A stretch of 64,000 bases of DNA from Diaminobutyricimonas aerilata (GCF_002797715.1 NZ_PGFF01000001.1:3371304-3435303), one strand, 5' to 3'; counted from the stretch's first letter, positions 25,554 to 34,455 are shown. Made by a program: numbers and translations. Notes: generated from the letters alone by a model not told the origin.

Positions 25554-26392
25554 GCGACGACGGGGGCGGCGAGCTGCTGCGTGCCCGTGACCCGGAGCAG
25601 CGCGAGCCTCTCCTCGTCGACGCTGCCCGGCGCGACGGTGTAGACGACGATGCGCAGGTCGTTGTCGGGCACGGCGAGCACGTCGCAATCCATCGTGATC
25701 GGACCGACCGTCGTCGCGAAGGTCTTGCGACTCGTGCGATGCTGCGCGAGATGCGCCGACGACCAGCGACGTGCGAAGTCGGGCGACACGTCGCGCAGCC
25801 GCGAGACGAGTTCCGCGAGGTGCGGATCGGCAGGGTAGCGCCCGACCGCGGTGCGCAGGTCGCCGACGAGATCGCTCGAGAACTCCTCGTGGTGCGCTTC
25901 GTCGAAAGTCACCTGGTCGTGGCCGATCGTGAAGTGCCGCCACGCGACGTTTCGTTCGATGCCGCGGTAACGCGTCCACTCGTCGCTCAGGGCGGCCGCG
26001 AGCGCGTTGAGCTGCAGCACGTCCCAGGTGGCCGTGAACACCAGCATCGGCACGTCGCCCAGCCGGTCGAGGATGCGCTGCACGCCGGGGGTGATGTGCC
26101 GCGGCACCATCCCGCTCGACGGCGGCGCGACGCCCGCTGCCCGGTACAAGTGGTCCCGCTCCTGCTCTGTCAGTCGTAACGCACGGGCGAGAGCACCGAG
26201 CAGCTGCGGTGACGGGTTCTCGGCGCGGCCCTGCTCGAGTCGCACGATGTAGTCGACGCTGACTCCGGCGAGCGCCGCGACCTCTTCGCGCCGCAGTCCC
26301 GCCGCGCGACGGCCCGGGCCCGCCGGCAACCCGACGTCCTCCGGCGAGACGCGGTCGCGCCACGACCGCAGCACTGTCGCGAACTCACTCAC
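25547..26392 (-). CDS. XRE-family regulator with MmyB-like ligand-binding domain
   Basis: 281 residues from GTG 26392, which has GGAGGA upstream. The HTH is at ~25-80 (LRREEVAALAGVSVDYIVRLEQGRAENPSPQLLGALARAL). The PAS-like MmyB domain follows (LDRLGDVPMLVFTATWDVLQLNALAAAL, RRWSSAHLAQHRTSRKTF, LAVPDNDLRIVVYT). Such regulators are very often divergent from a short-chain dehydrogenase in actinobacteria, exactly as here (SDR at 26494, 101 bp away), and are thought to control it. The ligand is unknown. Confidence 0.92.
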   Translation of the reverse strand: MSEFATVLRSWRDRVSPEDVGLPAGPGRRAAGLRREEVAALAGVSVDYIVRLEQGRAENPSPQLLGALARALRLTEQERDHLYRAAGVAPPSSGMVPRHITPGVQRILDRLGDVPMLVFTATWDVLQLNALAAALSDEWTRYRGIERNVAWRHFTIGHDQVTFDEAHHEEFSSDLVGDLRTAVGRYPADPHLAELVSRLRDVSPDFARRWSSAHLAQHRTSRKTFATTVGPITMDCDVLAVPDNDLRIVVYTVAPGSVDEERLALLRVTGTQQLAAPVVAQ

Positions 26393-26493
26393 CGCTCCAT
26401 CCTCCTCCCGTATGCACTGTCCGTGGTGGTACTGCCAGTCCTCCCGTCGACCGGCACCTGGGGAACCCGCCGCGGCGGGCGCACAGTGGGCCC

Positions 26494-27174
26494 ATGACCA
26501 CCACACTCATCACCGGAGCCAACCGCAGCCTCGGACTCGAGACCACCCGCCGCCTCATCGAGGCCGGCCACACCGTCTACGCCGGCATGCGCGACCCCGA
26601 CACCGGCGACGCCGCCCGCGACCTCGGCGCGCACGTCGTCGCTCTCGACGTCACCGACCAGGCGAGCGTCGACGCCGCGATCGCCGCCCTTCCCGAGCTC
26701 GACGTGCTCGTGAACAACGCCGGCATCCTCGGCACCGTGCTCACGACGGACGGCCTCGACGCCGACGAGATGCGCACAGTGCTGGAGACGAACGTCGTGG
26801 GCCTCGTCCGCGTCACGCAGGCCGCGCTTCCGCTGCTCGAGCGCTCGGCGAACCCCGTGATCGTCAACGTCGCATCCGGGGTGGGCTCCCCGCGTCTGCT
26901 CTCGACCCCGGGCACCGACGAGCACCCGGTGCCCGCGATCCCCTACGCGGCGTCGAAGGCGGCGGTGATCGCGCTGACCGTGCAGTACGCGAAGAACCTG
27001 CCCGGCATGCGGGTGAACGCGAGTGACCCGGGCTACACGGCGACCGACTTCAACGGGCACAGCGGCCACCAGACGACGACCGAGGGCACGGATGCGACCG
27101 TCGCCCTGGCGACGATCGGCCAGGACGGCCCGACCGGCGAGTTCCACAACCGGCACGGGCGCATCGAGTACTGA
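26494..27174 (+). CDS. Short-chain dehydrogenase/reductase (SDR)
   Basis: 226 residues, a classical SDR fold. The nucleotide-binding motif is TGANRSLGLE (residues 7-16), with NNAG, a catalytic Ser region NVASGVGS, the YAASK active-site pair, and DPGYTATDFNG at the lid. An acidic residue after the second strand is not obvious, and Arg in GANRSLG plus MRDPD hints at NADP. Substrate unknown. CACAGT sits 6 nt before ATG (leaderless pattern). Probably controlled by the divergent MmyB-type regulator. Confidence 0.92.
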   Translation: MTTTLITGANRSLGLETTRRLIEAGHTVYAGMRDPDTGDAARDLGAHVVALDVTDQASVDAAIAALPELDVLVNNAGILGTVLTTDGLDADEMRTVLETNVVGLVRVTQAALPLLERSANPVIVNVASGVGSPRLLSTPGTDEHPVPAIPYAASKAAVIALTVQYAKNLPGMRVNASDPGYTATDFNGHSGHQTTTEGTDATVALATIGQDGPTGEFHNRHGRIEY

Positions 27175-27216
27175 GCACCTCTATCCGCACGGCACCACCG
27201 CCCGTAGTGTGGGCGC

Positions 27217-27645
27217 ATGGCTGATCAGCGTCCGATCGGATACTGGCTGAAGCTCGTCGACGGCCTCATCGAGGGGCGGTTCGCCGACCTGCTCGAGGAG
27301 CACGGGGTGACCCGTCGGCAGTGGCAGCTGCTCAACCTGCTGCGCCGCGGCCCGGCCGACGTGCACCGCCTCGATGCGGCCATCGCGCCCTTCCTCGCGG
27401 CGGGAGCCGGCGAGTCGTCGGCGGAGCACCTCACCGAACTCATCGAGAGCGGGTGGGTCGCGGCGACCCCGGCCGGATACGAGCTCACCGACCGCGGGTC
27501 GGTCGCCGTCACGCGCCTCGGCGAGGTCGTCGACGGGATGCGCGACTCGATCGGTCGCGACGTCGCCGACGAGGACTACGCGCGCACGGTCACGACGCTC
27601 GAACGGATGGCCCGCAATCTCGGCTGGACCGGCGCCGACGACTGA
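27217..27645 (+). CDS. MarR-family winged-helix regulator
   Basis: 142 residues. The helix RQWQLLNLLRRGPADVHRLDAAI, the wing region LIESGWVAATPAGYELTDRGS and the C-terminal dimerisation helix (DYARTVTTLERMARNLGW) fit MarR. It is leaderless by layout: TAGTGT, six bases, ATG. It lies 42 bp after the SDR, but a separate promoter is visible. MarR-type CrtR represses crt genes in corynebacteria, but there it is divergent from crtE; here it is at the far end of the cluster, so that link is weak. Confidence 0.82.
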   Translation: MADQRPIGYWLKLVDGLIEGRFADLLEEHGVTRRQWQLLNLLRRGPADVHRLDAAIAPFLAAGAGESSAEHLTELIESGWVAATPAGYELTDRGSVAVTRLGEVVDGMRDSIGRDVADEDYARTVTTLERMARNLGWTGADD

Positions 27646-27672
27646 CCTCGGACCGGCGGAGCGACGGGTCGT

Positions 27673-28050
27673 TCAGCGCAATCCGTCGACCGACACGGCG
27701 CCGTCGACCGACATCAGGTAGGCGTGCGTGAGCACCGCCCGACGCACCTGACTCGCCGTCGGCACCGCGGCCCACGGGGTGCGGGTGATCGTGGGCGTGC
27801 CGTCGCCGGCCGTCGCGATCTGCCGGGGACCCGCCGTCACGCCGTACTCGGTGTGCTGCAGGAGCGCCTGCCACAGGGTCACGTTGCGCGAGAGCGAGAC
27901 GCCGTGGGCCGCGTCCCACAGCTCTTCGCACGGCCGCTGGATGAGATCGAGCACGAGCCGGCGGGCGAACCGCGGCATCGGGTCGCCGAGCGCGTTCGTG
28001 CACGCGTCGAGCGCCGAATCGAGAAGCCGCAACTCGCGGTAGGCCGCCAT
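27673..28050 (-). CDS. Conserved-looking hypothetical protein, 125 aa
   Basis: ATG 28050 is preceded by a near-perfect Shine-Dalgarno (GGAGGTGA, 5 nt spacing), so it is very likely a real gene. The protein is soluble, mostly helical in its first half (LLDSALDACTNALGDPMPRF, LVLDLIQRPCEELWDAAHG), with no membrane segment or motif that I recognise. It follows crtEb on the same strand after 119 bp and could be co-transcribed with the carotenoid genes. No function is proposed. Confidence 0.7.
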   Translation of the reverse strand: MAAYRELRLLDSALDACTNALGDPMPRFARRLVLDLIQRPCEELWDAAHGVSLSRNVTLWQALLQHTEYGVTAGPRQIATAGDGTPTITRTPWAAVPTASQVRRAVLTHAYLMSVDGAVSVDGLR

Positions 28051-28169
28051 GTCGGTCACCTCCGGCACCCCGCGACGGAGCGCAGGGCGGGAGGAATGCA
28101 CGGCGGGCTGGTGGGATCTCACACCTGAGAAGAGCGCGTTCGGCGCCGATCGTGACGCGATGCGCGGCA

Positions 28170-29027
28170 TCAATCCAGGATCGAGAACCAGATGAGCAGC
28201 ATCGTGGTGAGGAAGCCGGTGACGAAGTTGAGCGCGAGGAATCGCTTCCAGCCGCGGTTCGCCGACTCCGCGTCGGCGTCGGGCACCCCCCACCAGGGCG
28301 CGATCGCGACGATGTACGGCAGCGCGAGCAGCCCGCCGAGCGGGCCCGGCCACTCCGAGAACAGCATCAAGACGCCCGCCGCGGAGTAGAGCGCGATCGC
28401 GAGACGGACCGTCGTTCGCGCTCCGAACACGGTCGCGATCGACGCGATGCCCGCCTCGCGGTCGGCCACCACATCCTGCACCGCACCGAAGGCGTGCGAC
28501 GCCATCCCCCACGCGAAGAACGCGGCGAGCACCGCCCACAGCGCCCCCGTGAACTCGGCGCCGCCGAGGACGAGGCCGTAGACCGCAGGTGAGACGAAGT
28601 GCGTGCTCGAGGTGATCGAGTCGAGCACCGGGCGCTCCTTGAACCGCAGTCCGGCGGCGCTGTACGCGACCACGGCGAACAGGCTCGCCGCGAGCACGAG
28701 CCAGCTGAGCGGGTGGCCGAGCGCGACGAGCGCGATCACGAACGGGACCGTCGTCACGATCGCGGCGACGATCGTCGGGCGATGCATCGACGGGGCGAGC
28801 AGGGCCCCCTCGACACCGCCCTTGCGCGGGTTGCGCAGGTCGGACTCGTAGTCGAACACGTCGTTGATGCCGTACATCGCGAGGTTGTACGGGATGAGGA
28901 AGAACAGCGTGCCGATGAGGAACGCCGCGTCGATCCGGCCGGTCGCCAGAAGGTAGACAGCGGCGAACGGGAACGCCGTGTTCACCCAGCTGAGCGGTCG
29001 CGACGAGACGAACAACGTGCGGATCAT
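28170..29027 (-). CDS. crtEb: Lycopene elongase / UbiA-type prenyltransferase (C50 carotenoid)
   Basis: 285 residues, seven to nine membrane helices. The prenyl-diphosphate site is NDVFDYESD (residues ~55-63), the second Asp-rich loop is QDVVADREAG (~185). This is the UbiA fold of CrtEb/LbtBC elongases that add two C5 units to lycopene. ATG 29027 overlaps the crtYf stop by 4 bp. It is the last gene of the crt operon. With CrtYe/CrtYf it should yield a cyclic C50 carotenoid such as decaprenoxanthin. The exact product cannot be read from sequence. Confidence 0.92.
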   Translation of the reverse strand: MIRTLFVSSRPLSWVNTAFPFAAVYLLATGRIDAAFLIGTLFFLIPYNLAMYGINDVFDYESDLRNPRKGGVEGALLAPSMHRPTIVAAIVTTVPFVIALVALGHPLSWLVLAASLFAVVAYSAAGLRFKERPVLDSITSSTHFVSPAVYGLVLGGAEFTGALWAVLAAFFAWGMASHAFGAVQDVVADREAGIASIATVFGARTTVRLAIALYSAAGVLMLFSEWPGPLGGLLALPYIVAIAPWWGVPDADAESANRGWKRFLALNFVTGFLTTMLLIWFSILD

Positions 29028-29344
29028 GCGCCGCGCTCCCCCGCATCACCGGCACGTCGGCCGAGCAGCACCCACAGGCTCGGGAGCAGCACGACCGCGG
29101 CGACCGCGTAGGCGAAGTCCTCGATCGGCGCGATCCCCACGAAGGCGCCGCTCAGGTGGCGCGGGTCGTAGGCCACGAGGCCCACCCCGATCATGAGGTT
29201 GTCGAACACGGCGGTGAGGGCGAGCAGCACGAAGGCCGCGAGCCCGACCGCCCGCCAGCGGAGGCCGCGCCGCGACCGCGTCGCGGCGATCGCGACCACC
29301 CCGACGACGGCGAGGAACACCGCGTTGAGCGCCCAGTACGTCAC
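29024..29344 (-). CDS. crtYf: C50 carotenoid cyclase subunit (CrtYf type)
   Basis: 106 residues from GTG 29344, three membrane helices. IAPIEDFAYAV carries the P-x-E-D/E motif of the heterodimeric lycopene/flavuxanthin cyclases, and NLMIGVGLVAYD precedes it. GTGA overlaps the crtYe stop. It works as a membrane heterodimer with CrtYe to close epsilon, beta or gamma rings on the elongated carotenoid. Confidence 0.9.
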   Translation of the reverse strand: MTYWALNAVFLAVVGVVAIAATRSRRGLRWRAVGLAAFVLLALTAVFDNLMIGVGLVAYDPRHLSGAFVGIAPIEDFAYAVAAVVLLPSLWVLLGRRAGDAGERGA

Positions 29345-29682
29345 GACGCCACCCCCGGATGCCGGGACCGTCGGTGCTCGAGCCACCGGACTGCCCCGCC
29401 GTACAGGTTCATGGTGAGGTAGCAGAGGAAGGTGAGGAACACGAGTTCCTCGACCGGCAGTTCGGGTGCCAGCAGCAATCCGGTCATGAACGCCGTCTGC
29501 CCGCGGAAGAACACCCCGAGCCCGATGCCCGCGAGATCCCACGCGAGGAAGAACACGACACCGGTGACGAGCACGATCGTCGCACGGCGCGCATCCGCCC
29601 AGAAGAACAACCGGAACCGGCGGTCGAGCATCACCATGCCGAACAGCGGGACGGCGAGGGCCGCGAGGTAGACGACGCTCAT
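29341..29682 (-). CDS. crtYe: C50 carotenoid cyclase subunit (CrtYe type)
   Basis: 113 residues, three membrane helices. LPVEELVFLTFLCYLTMNLYG holds the P-x-E-E catalytic motif of this cyclase family. The ATG overlaps the crtI stop by 4 bp. Partner of the following CrtYf. Confidence 0.9.
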   Translation of the reverse strand: MSVVYLAALAVPLFGMVMLDRRFRLFFWADARRATIVLVTGVVFFLAWDLAGIGLGVFFRGQTAFMTGLLLAPELPVEELVFLTFLCYLTMNLYGGAVRWLEHRRSRHPGVAS

Positions 29683-31229
29683 CGCAGCGGGGTCGGCAGC
29701 GGTCCCGCCGACGTGTCACCCCGCATCCGCTTCACCAGCACCTCGGCGCTGATCAGACACATCGGCAGCCCGATGCCGGGGATCGTCGACCCGCCGGCGT
29801 AGTAGAGGCCGCGCACCTTGCGGCTCGCGTTGCCCGCACGGAAGAACGCGCTCTGACCGAGGGTGTGCGACGGGCCGAGCGCGGTGCCGCGCCACGCGTT
29901 CAGGTCGGCCTCGAAGTCCCCCGGGCCGAGGGTGCGGCGCACCACGATGCGCTCGGCGAGATCCGGGATGCCCGTCCACGACGCCAGTTGGGCGATCACC
30001 CGGTCGGCGAGCGCCTCGAGCCGCGGATCGCCGTCGCCGTCGACCTCGCCCCGACCGAGCGAGGGGTCCGCGGGAACCGGCACGAGCACGAAGACGTTCT
30101 CGTGTCCCTCCGGCGCGACCGACGGGTCGATGCCGCTCGGTTTGCAGATGTAGATCGACGCCGGATCCGGGATGCGCGGGGTCTTGCCGAAGATGTCGTC
30201 GAAGTTGCGCTTCCAGTCGCGCGCGAACAGCAGGGTGTGGTGCTCGAGCTGGGGCAGCTCTCCGCGCACGCCGAGGTAGAGGAGGAGGGCGCTCGGTCCG
30301 GGGGTGCGCTTGTCCCAGTACGACTGCGGGTAGGTGCGGTGCGGCGCGTCGAGCAGTTTCGTCTCGATGTGGTGCAGGTCCGCCGCGCCGACCACGACGT
30401 CGGCGTCGATCCGCTGGGTCGTCCCCGCCGCATCCGTGTAGTCGACCCCAGTCGCCCGCCCGCCCTCGACGACGATGCGGGTGACGGTGGCGCTCGTGCG
30501 CACGTCGACCTGCTCGGATCGCGCCAACCGCACGATCGATTCGATCACGCGCGTGATGCCGCCCACCGGGTACAGCACGCCGTCCGCGAGGTCGAGGTGG
30601 CTCATCAGGTGGTACATGCTCGGGGCGAGCGACGGGGCGGTGCCGAGGAACACCGCCGGGTAACCGAGGATCTGCCGCAGGCGCGGGTCCGTGAAGCGGG
30701 CCGCCACGAAGCGGTCGAGGGGCTGGGTGAGCAGTTGCGCGAGCCGACCGCCGCGCGCAAGCACCTCGCGGGTGAACAGCGGGGTCTTCGCCGCGAAGGT
30801 CGTGTAGAGGAAGTACTTCTTCGCGAGCTCGTACACCTCCTTCGCCGACGTGAGGTAATCGTCGAGGGCGCGTCCGGCGCCCTTCTCGAGGCTCTCGAAG
30901 AGCCGCAGGTTCTCGTCGCGATCCGCCGACACGTCGAGCGGCGCGCGCTCGCCCTCGAAGTACACCCGGTAGCCCGGGTCGAGCGTGATGAGTTCGAGCT
31001 GCTCCTCCGCGCTCGTGTCGAGCAGCCGGTAGAAGTGGTCGAACACCTCGGGCATGAGGTACCAGGAGGGGCCGGTGTCGAAGCGGAACCCGTCGCGCGC
31101 CCAGGTGCCGGCCCGGCCACCGAGTTCTGCCCGCTGTTCGAGCAGGGTGACGTCGTGCCCGTCGCGGGAGAGCAGCGCGGCGGATGCCAGTCCGGCGATC
31201 CCTCCGCCGATGACGACGACGCGGCTCAT
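29679..31229 (-). CDS. crtI: Phytoene desaturase
   Basis: 516 residues from ATG 31229. The FAD-binding motif is VVVIGGGIAGLASAALLSRDGHDVTLLE (residues ~4-31), with FDTGPSWYLMPEVFD and the C-terminal CrtI signature GGSTIPGIGLPMCLISAEV. It desaturates phytoene to lycopene at the membrane. ATG overlaps the crtB stop (ATGA). The open frame extends upstream to 31376, but that part is a shadow of crtB. Confidence 0.97.
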   Translation of the reverse strand: MSRVVVIGGGIAGLASAALLSRDGHDVTLLEQRAELGGRAGTWARDGFRFDTGPSWYLMPEVFDHFYRLLDTSAEEQLELITLDPGYRVYFEGERAPLDVSADRDENLRLFESLEKGAGRALDDYLTSAKEVYELAKKYFLYTTFAAKTPLFTREVLARGGRLAQLLTQPLDRFVAARFTDPRLRQILGYPAVFLGTAPSLAPSMYHLMSHLDLADGVLYPVGGITRVIESIVRLARSEQVDVRTSATVTRIVVEGGRATGVDYTDAAGTTQRIDADVVVGAADLHHIETKLLDAPHRTYPQSYWDKRTPGPSALLLYLGVRGELPQLEHHTLLFARDWKRNFDDIFGKTPRIPDPASIYICKPSGIDPSVAPEGHENVFVLVPVPADPSLGRGEVDGDGDPRLEALADRVIAQLASWTGIPDLAERIVVRRTLGPGDFEADLNAWRGTALGPSHTLGQSAFFRAGNASRKVRGLYYAGGSTIPGIGLPMCLISAEVLVKRMRGDTSAGPLPTPLR

Positions 31230-32092
31230 GCTGGAGGGGTCCTTCCGAGGGCCGCCGCGGCGGCGATGCGCAGCTTGACGGGGTTGGGCACGCGCACGCG
31301 AGCGCGCACGAGGCGGGACGCCGGTGTCGCGCGCAGCCGCGCCGCGAGTTCGGCGAAGAGTCCCTGCGCGAGGCACACCGCTCGACGGGACGACGGCGGC
31401 AGGTCGGCCAGCACGGCGGCCGAGGCCCGCAGGTCCGCGTCGATGTCGTCGAGCAGCCGGGTCTTGTCGGTCTCGGTGAACGTCGGCACGTCGACGCCGG
31501 GGAAGTAGCTGCGGCCGAGGGACTCGTAGTCCGCCGCCAGGTCACGGAGGAAGTTGACCTTCTGGAACGCGGCGCCGAGCCGGCGGGCACCGTGCACGAG
31601 TCGTTCCTCTGTGGCCGCATCCACCGCATGCCCGATCAGGAATATGCGCAGGCACATGAGCCCGACGACCTCGGCGGAGCCGTAGACGTACGCGTCGAAG
31701 CTCGCCTCGTCGTGCACGGTCTGATCGAGGTCCATGCGCATGGACGCGAAGAAGGGCCGCGTGAGGTCGGCGCCGAAGCCGGCGGCGAGCGCCGAGCGGG
31801 CGAACGCGTGCACCACCAGGTTGCTGCTGTAGCCGACCCGCAACGCGTGCTCGGTCTCGCGCTCCAGGGTGTCGAGCGCGGTCCGCGCACCCTCCCGGTC
31901 GAGCCCGGCCTCCTCCGACGCCCCGTCGACGATCTCGTCGGCTATGCGCACGAGGGCATACACGTTCTCGACGGGCTGGCGCACGCCGGGTCCGAGCAGT
32001 CGGGAGGCGAGGCCGAACGAGGTGGAGTAGCGCCGGATGACGGTGCTCGCGGTCTCCTCGGCCACCCTGTCGTAGAGCGCGAGCCGGTTCAT
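31226..32092 (-). CDS. crtB: Phytoene synthase
   Basis: 288 residues. Both Asp-rich motifs of squalene/phytoene synthases are present: RIADEIVD (~49-56) and NFLRDLAAD (~185). The signature YVYGSAEVVGLMC is also present. It condenses two geranylgeranyl diphosphates into phytoene. It overlaps crtE (stop) and crtI (start) by 4 bp each. Confidence 0.96.
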   Translation of the reverse strand: MNRLALYDRVAEETASTVIRRYSTSFGLASRLLGPGVRQPVENVYALVRIADEIVDGASEEAGLDREGARTALDTLERETEHALRVGYSSNLVVHAFARSALAAGFGADLTRPFFASMRMDLDQTVHDEASFDAYVYGSAEVVGLMCLRIFLIGHAVDAATEERLVHGARRLGAAFQKVNFLRDLAADYESLGRSYFPGVDVPTFTETDKTRLLDDIDADLRASAAVLADLPPSSRRAVCLAQGLFAELAARLRATPASRLVRARVRVPNPVKLRIAAAAALGRTPPA

Positions 32093-33159
32093 CGCACCCG
32101 CCTCAGCACGGCATCAGCCACCGGGTGCAGCTCCTCCCGGAGGGCCGAGGGGATGTGCGGCTCGGCGAGGCGCGCGAGCCCGCGGTTGCCGTAATAGCGG
32201 GCGAGACCCTCGGCGAAAGCGCGTGCGCCGCAACCGTCGAGCAGTGCCCGCACATGCTCCGCCTCGGCTCCGTCGAGATCCGGCTTGCCGAGCAGCGGGG
32301 CGATCTCCGCCCACTCGCGGGTGCTCCTCGCATAGGCGATGAGCACCGTGCGCTTTCCCTCGCGCAGGTCGCCGACGGTCGTCTTGCCAGTCATCGACTC
32401 CGACCCGAACACCCCGAGCACGTCGTCGACGATCTGGTACGCGATGCCGATGTCGCGGCCGAAGTCGGCGAGCGTCGTCACCGTCTGCTCCGACGCACCG
32501 GCAAGGATCGCTCCCGCTTGCAACGGGCACTCGAAGGAGTACACCGCCGTCTTGAGGCGCTCCATGGTGAGGATGTCGTCGACACGCGGCACTCCGCCGT
32601 CGACCGCGAAGTCGACGTCGATGAGCTCGCCGGCAGCGCTCGCGAAGAGCGCCTCGTCCATGACCTCGAGCAGCCGCGAGCGGACGACGTCGCTCACCCC
32701 GCTGCGATCGATCAGACGATAGGAGTTGAACAGGGCGAGGTCGCCCGCGATGACGGCCGCCGAGGTGCCGAAGTGCTCGGCGAGGCGCTCATCCGCCCCG
32801 CGCGTCGCCGCCTCGTCACGGAAGGTGCCCGAGATGTTGGGGACCCCGCGGCGCACGAAGTCGTGGTCGATCACGTCGTCGTGCACGATGAGGGCGGTGT
32901 GCAGCAGCTCGAACGCGGCTCCCACGCACGCCGCCGCCTCGGTGTCGCGGCCGCCGAGGGCGAGATATGCCGACATCACCATACGAGGACGGAAGCGCTT
33001 GCCGCCGCGGGTGTTGCTCTCGAGCACGCGCCACAGCGACGTGTAGCGATCACCCAGCGGTTCTGCACGTCGGATGGCTAGGGTGAAGAACCTTTCCAGC
33101 ACGGCGTCGACCTGGGCCTGCCGCTCCTGAGCGGCAGCCAGCAGGTCGGCCTCGTCCAT
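32089..33159 (-). CDS. crtE: Geranylgeranyl diphosphate synthase
   Basis: 356 residues. The first Asp-rich motif HDDVID is at 93-98 (DDxxD), with GGKRFRPRM before it, and the second (QIVDDVLG) near 238. It supplies GGPP to CrtB. It is the first gene of the operon. ATG 33159 is preceded by TAGTCT and six bases, with no Shine-Dalgarno, so the operon mRNA is probably leaderless. The gap to the divergent idi start is only 21 bp. Confidence 0.96.
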   Translation of the reverse strand: MDEADLLAAAQERQAQVDAVLERFFTLAIRRAEPLGDRYTSLWRVLESNTRGGKRFRPRMVMSAYLALGGRDTEAAACVGAAFELLHTALIVHDDVIDHDFVRRGVPNISGTFRDEAATRGADERLAEHFGTSAAVIAGDLALFNSYRLIDRSGVSDVVRSRLLEVMDEALFASAAGELIDVDFAVDGGVPRVDDILTMERLKTAVYSFECPLQAGAILAGASEQTVTTLADFGRDIGIAYQIVDDVLGVFGSESMTGKTTVGDLREGKRTVLIAYARSTREWAEIAPLLGKPDLDGAEAEHVRALLDGCGARAFAEGLARYYGNRGLARLAEPHIPSALREELHPVADAVLRRVR

Positions 33160-33165
33160 CTCGGC

Positions 33166-33172
33166 AGACTAT
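33166..33172. promoter_or_regulatory. Overlapping divergent -10 elements of crtE and idi
   Basis: TAGTCT on the minus strand (33171-33166, 6 nt before the crtE ATG) and GACTAT on the plus strand (33167-33172, 8 nt before the idi ATG) share five base pairs. Any -35 for one gene would lie inside the coding sequence of the other. The two promoters should therefore exclude each other. Confidence 0.5.
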
Positions 33173-33180
33173 CGGGCGCT

Positions 33181-33717
33181 ATGAACACCTCTCCTGTGAG
33201 TTCCACGACCGAATTGGTCGTGCTCCTGAACGACGACGGCACCCCGATCGGCACCGCCGACAAGGCCACCGTGCACACCCTCGAGACTCCCCTGCACCTC
33301 GCGTTCTCGTGTCACGTGTTCGACGAGTCGGGACGCACGCTCGTCACCCGCCGCGCGCTGACGAAGTCCGCCTGGCCCGGGGTGTGGACGAACTCGTTCT
33401 GCGGACATCCGGCCCCGGGCGAGCGGGGTCCGGATGCGCTCCGCCGGCGCGCGGAGCATGAGTTGGGCATCCGGCTCGATGACATCGAGGTGCTGCTGCC
33501 CGACTTCCGCTATCGCGCGGTCGACGCGTCGGGCGTGGTCGAGAACGAGATCTGCCCGGTCTACCGGGCCACCACGAGTGACGCGGTCGATCCGCGCGCC
33601 GACGAGGTCGCCGAATACGCGTGGCTGACGCCGGAGGAACTGCGCACCGCGGTCGCCGCGGCGCCGTTCGCATTCAGCCCGTGGCTCGTGCTGCAGCTGC
33701 AGGAGTGGACCGACTGA
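33181..33717 (+). CDS. idi: Isopentenyl-diphosphate delta-isomerase, type I
   Basis: 178 residues, Nudix-like fold. The catalytic Cys is in NSFCGHP (Cys74), metal ligands fit His32, His39, His76 and the ENE of VENEICPVY (121-123), and GLU-rich EHELG is the Nudix-like helix. It interconverts IPP and DMAPP, the precursors used by CrtE and CrtEb. Divergent from crtE with a shared promoter region. Confidence 0.96.
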   Translation: MNTSPVSSTTELVVLLNDDGTPIGTADKATVHTLETPLHLAFSCHVFDESGRTLVTRRALTKSAWPGVWTNSFCGHPAPGERGPDALRRRAEHELGIRLDDIEVLLPDFRYRAVDASGVVENEICPVYRATTSDAVDPRADEVAEYAWLTPEELRTAVAAAPFAFSPWLVLQLQEWTD

Positions 33718-33735
33718 TCCACGCCTGACGGCTCG

Positions 33736-34335
33736 CTACTGCGCGAGCGAGGGTGCCGCCGAGACGTCGGTGCGGTGGAAGTTCTGGAACGAACGCGACG
33801 CGGTCGGTCCGCGCTGCCCCTGGTAGCGCGAGGAGTATTCGCTCGAACCGTAGGGCCGCTCCGTCGGCGAGGTGAGCCGGAAGAAGCACAACTGCCCGAT
33901 CTTCATGCCCGGCCAGAGCTTGATCGGCAGCGTCGCGACGTTGCTCAGCTCGAGCGTCACGTGCCCGGAGAAGCCCGGGTCGATGAAGCCGGCGGTCGAG
34001 TGGGTGAGCAGTCCCAGCCGCCCGAGGGAGCTCTTGCCCTCCAGGCGCGCGGCCACGTCATCCGGCAGGGTGATCAGCTCGTAGGTCGAACCGAGCACGA
34101 ACTCCCCCGGGTGCAGGATGAACGGCTCGTCGCCCTTCGTCTCGACCAGACGGGTCAGCTCGGGCTGATCCTCGGCAGGGTCGATGAACGGGTACTTGTG
34201 GTTGTCGAACAGCCGGAAGAAGCGGTCGAGCCGCACGTCGACGCTCGACGGCTGCACCATGCCGAGCTCGAGGGGATCGAGACCGATGCGACCCGCGTGC
34301 AGTTCAGCCCTGATGTCCCGATCGCTGAGAAGCAT
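33736..34335 (-). CDS. dcd: dCTP deaminase (possibly bifunctional dCTP deaminase/dUTPase)
   Basis: 199 residues. Signature segments: [10 protein letters not shown] (101-110), [19 protein letters not shown] (112-130, with the catalytic Glu129), and a C-terminal [10 protein letters not shown] that closes over the nucleotide. It makes dUTP, or dUMP in the bifunctional actinobacterial form, from dCTP for thymidylate synthesis. TAGCCT lies 6 nt before the ATG (leaderless pattern). The gene is convergent with idi. Confidence 0.96.
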   Translation of the reverse strand: MLLSDRDIRAELHAGRIGLDPLELGMVQPSSVDVRLDRFFRLFDNHKYPFIDPAEDQPELTRLVETKGDEPFILHPGEFVLGSTYELITLPDDVAARLEGKSSLGRLGLLTHSTAGFIDPGFSGHVTLELSNVATLPIKLWPGMKIGQLCFFRLTSPTERPYGSSEYSSRYQGQRGPTASRSFQNFHRTDVSAAPSLAQ

Positions 34336-34381
34336 GGCTCGAGGCTACTAGAATGGGGAACAGTCGCGTTCGCGCGGCGAC

Positions 34382-34455
34382 GCGAGTGTAGTTCAATGGT
34401 AGAACTTCAGCTTCCCAAGCTGATAGCGCGGGTTCGATTCCCGTCACTCGCTCCA
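34382..34455 (+). tRNA. tRNA-Gly (anticodon CCC)
   Basis: A full cloverleaf can be drawn: acceptor GCGAGTG/CACTCGC, D stem GTTC/GAAC, anticodon stem TCAGC/GCTGA around loop TTCCCAA (anticodon CCC at 34414-34416), T stem GCGGG/CCCGT with loop TTCGATT. The discriminator T is followed by encoded CCA (34453-34455). The 3' half is duplicated 88 bp downstream. Confidence 0.95.

Noticed and set aside
27217-27645. The MarR-type protein as CrtR, the carotenoid repressor
   Set aside because: It is not divergent from crtE, is separated from the cluster by a minus-strand gene, and has its own promoter. Proximity alone is not enough.
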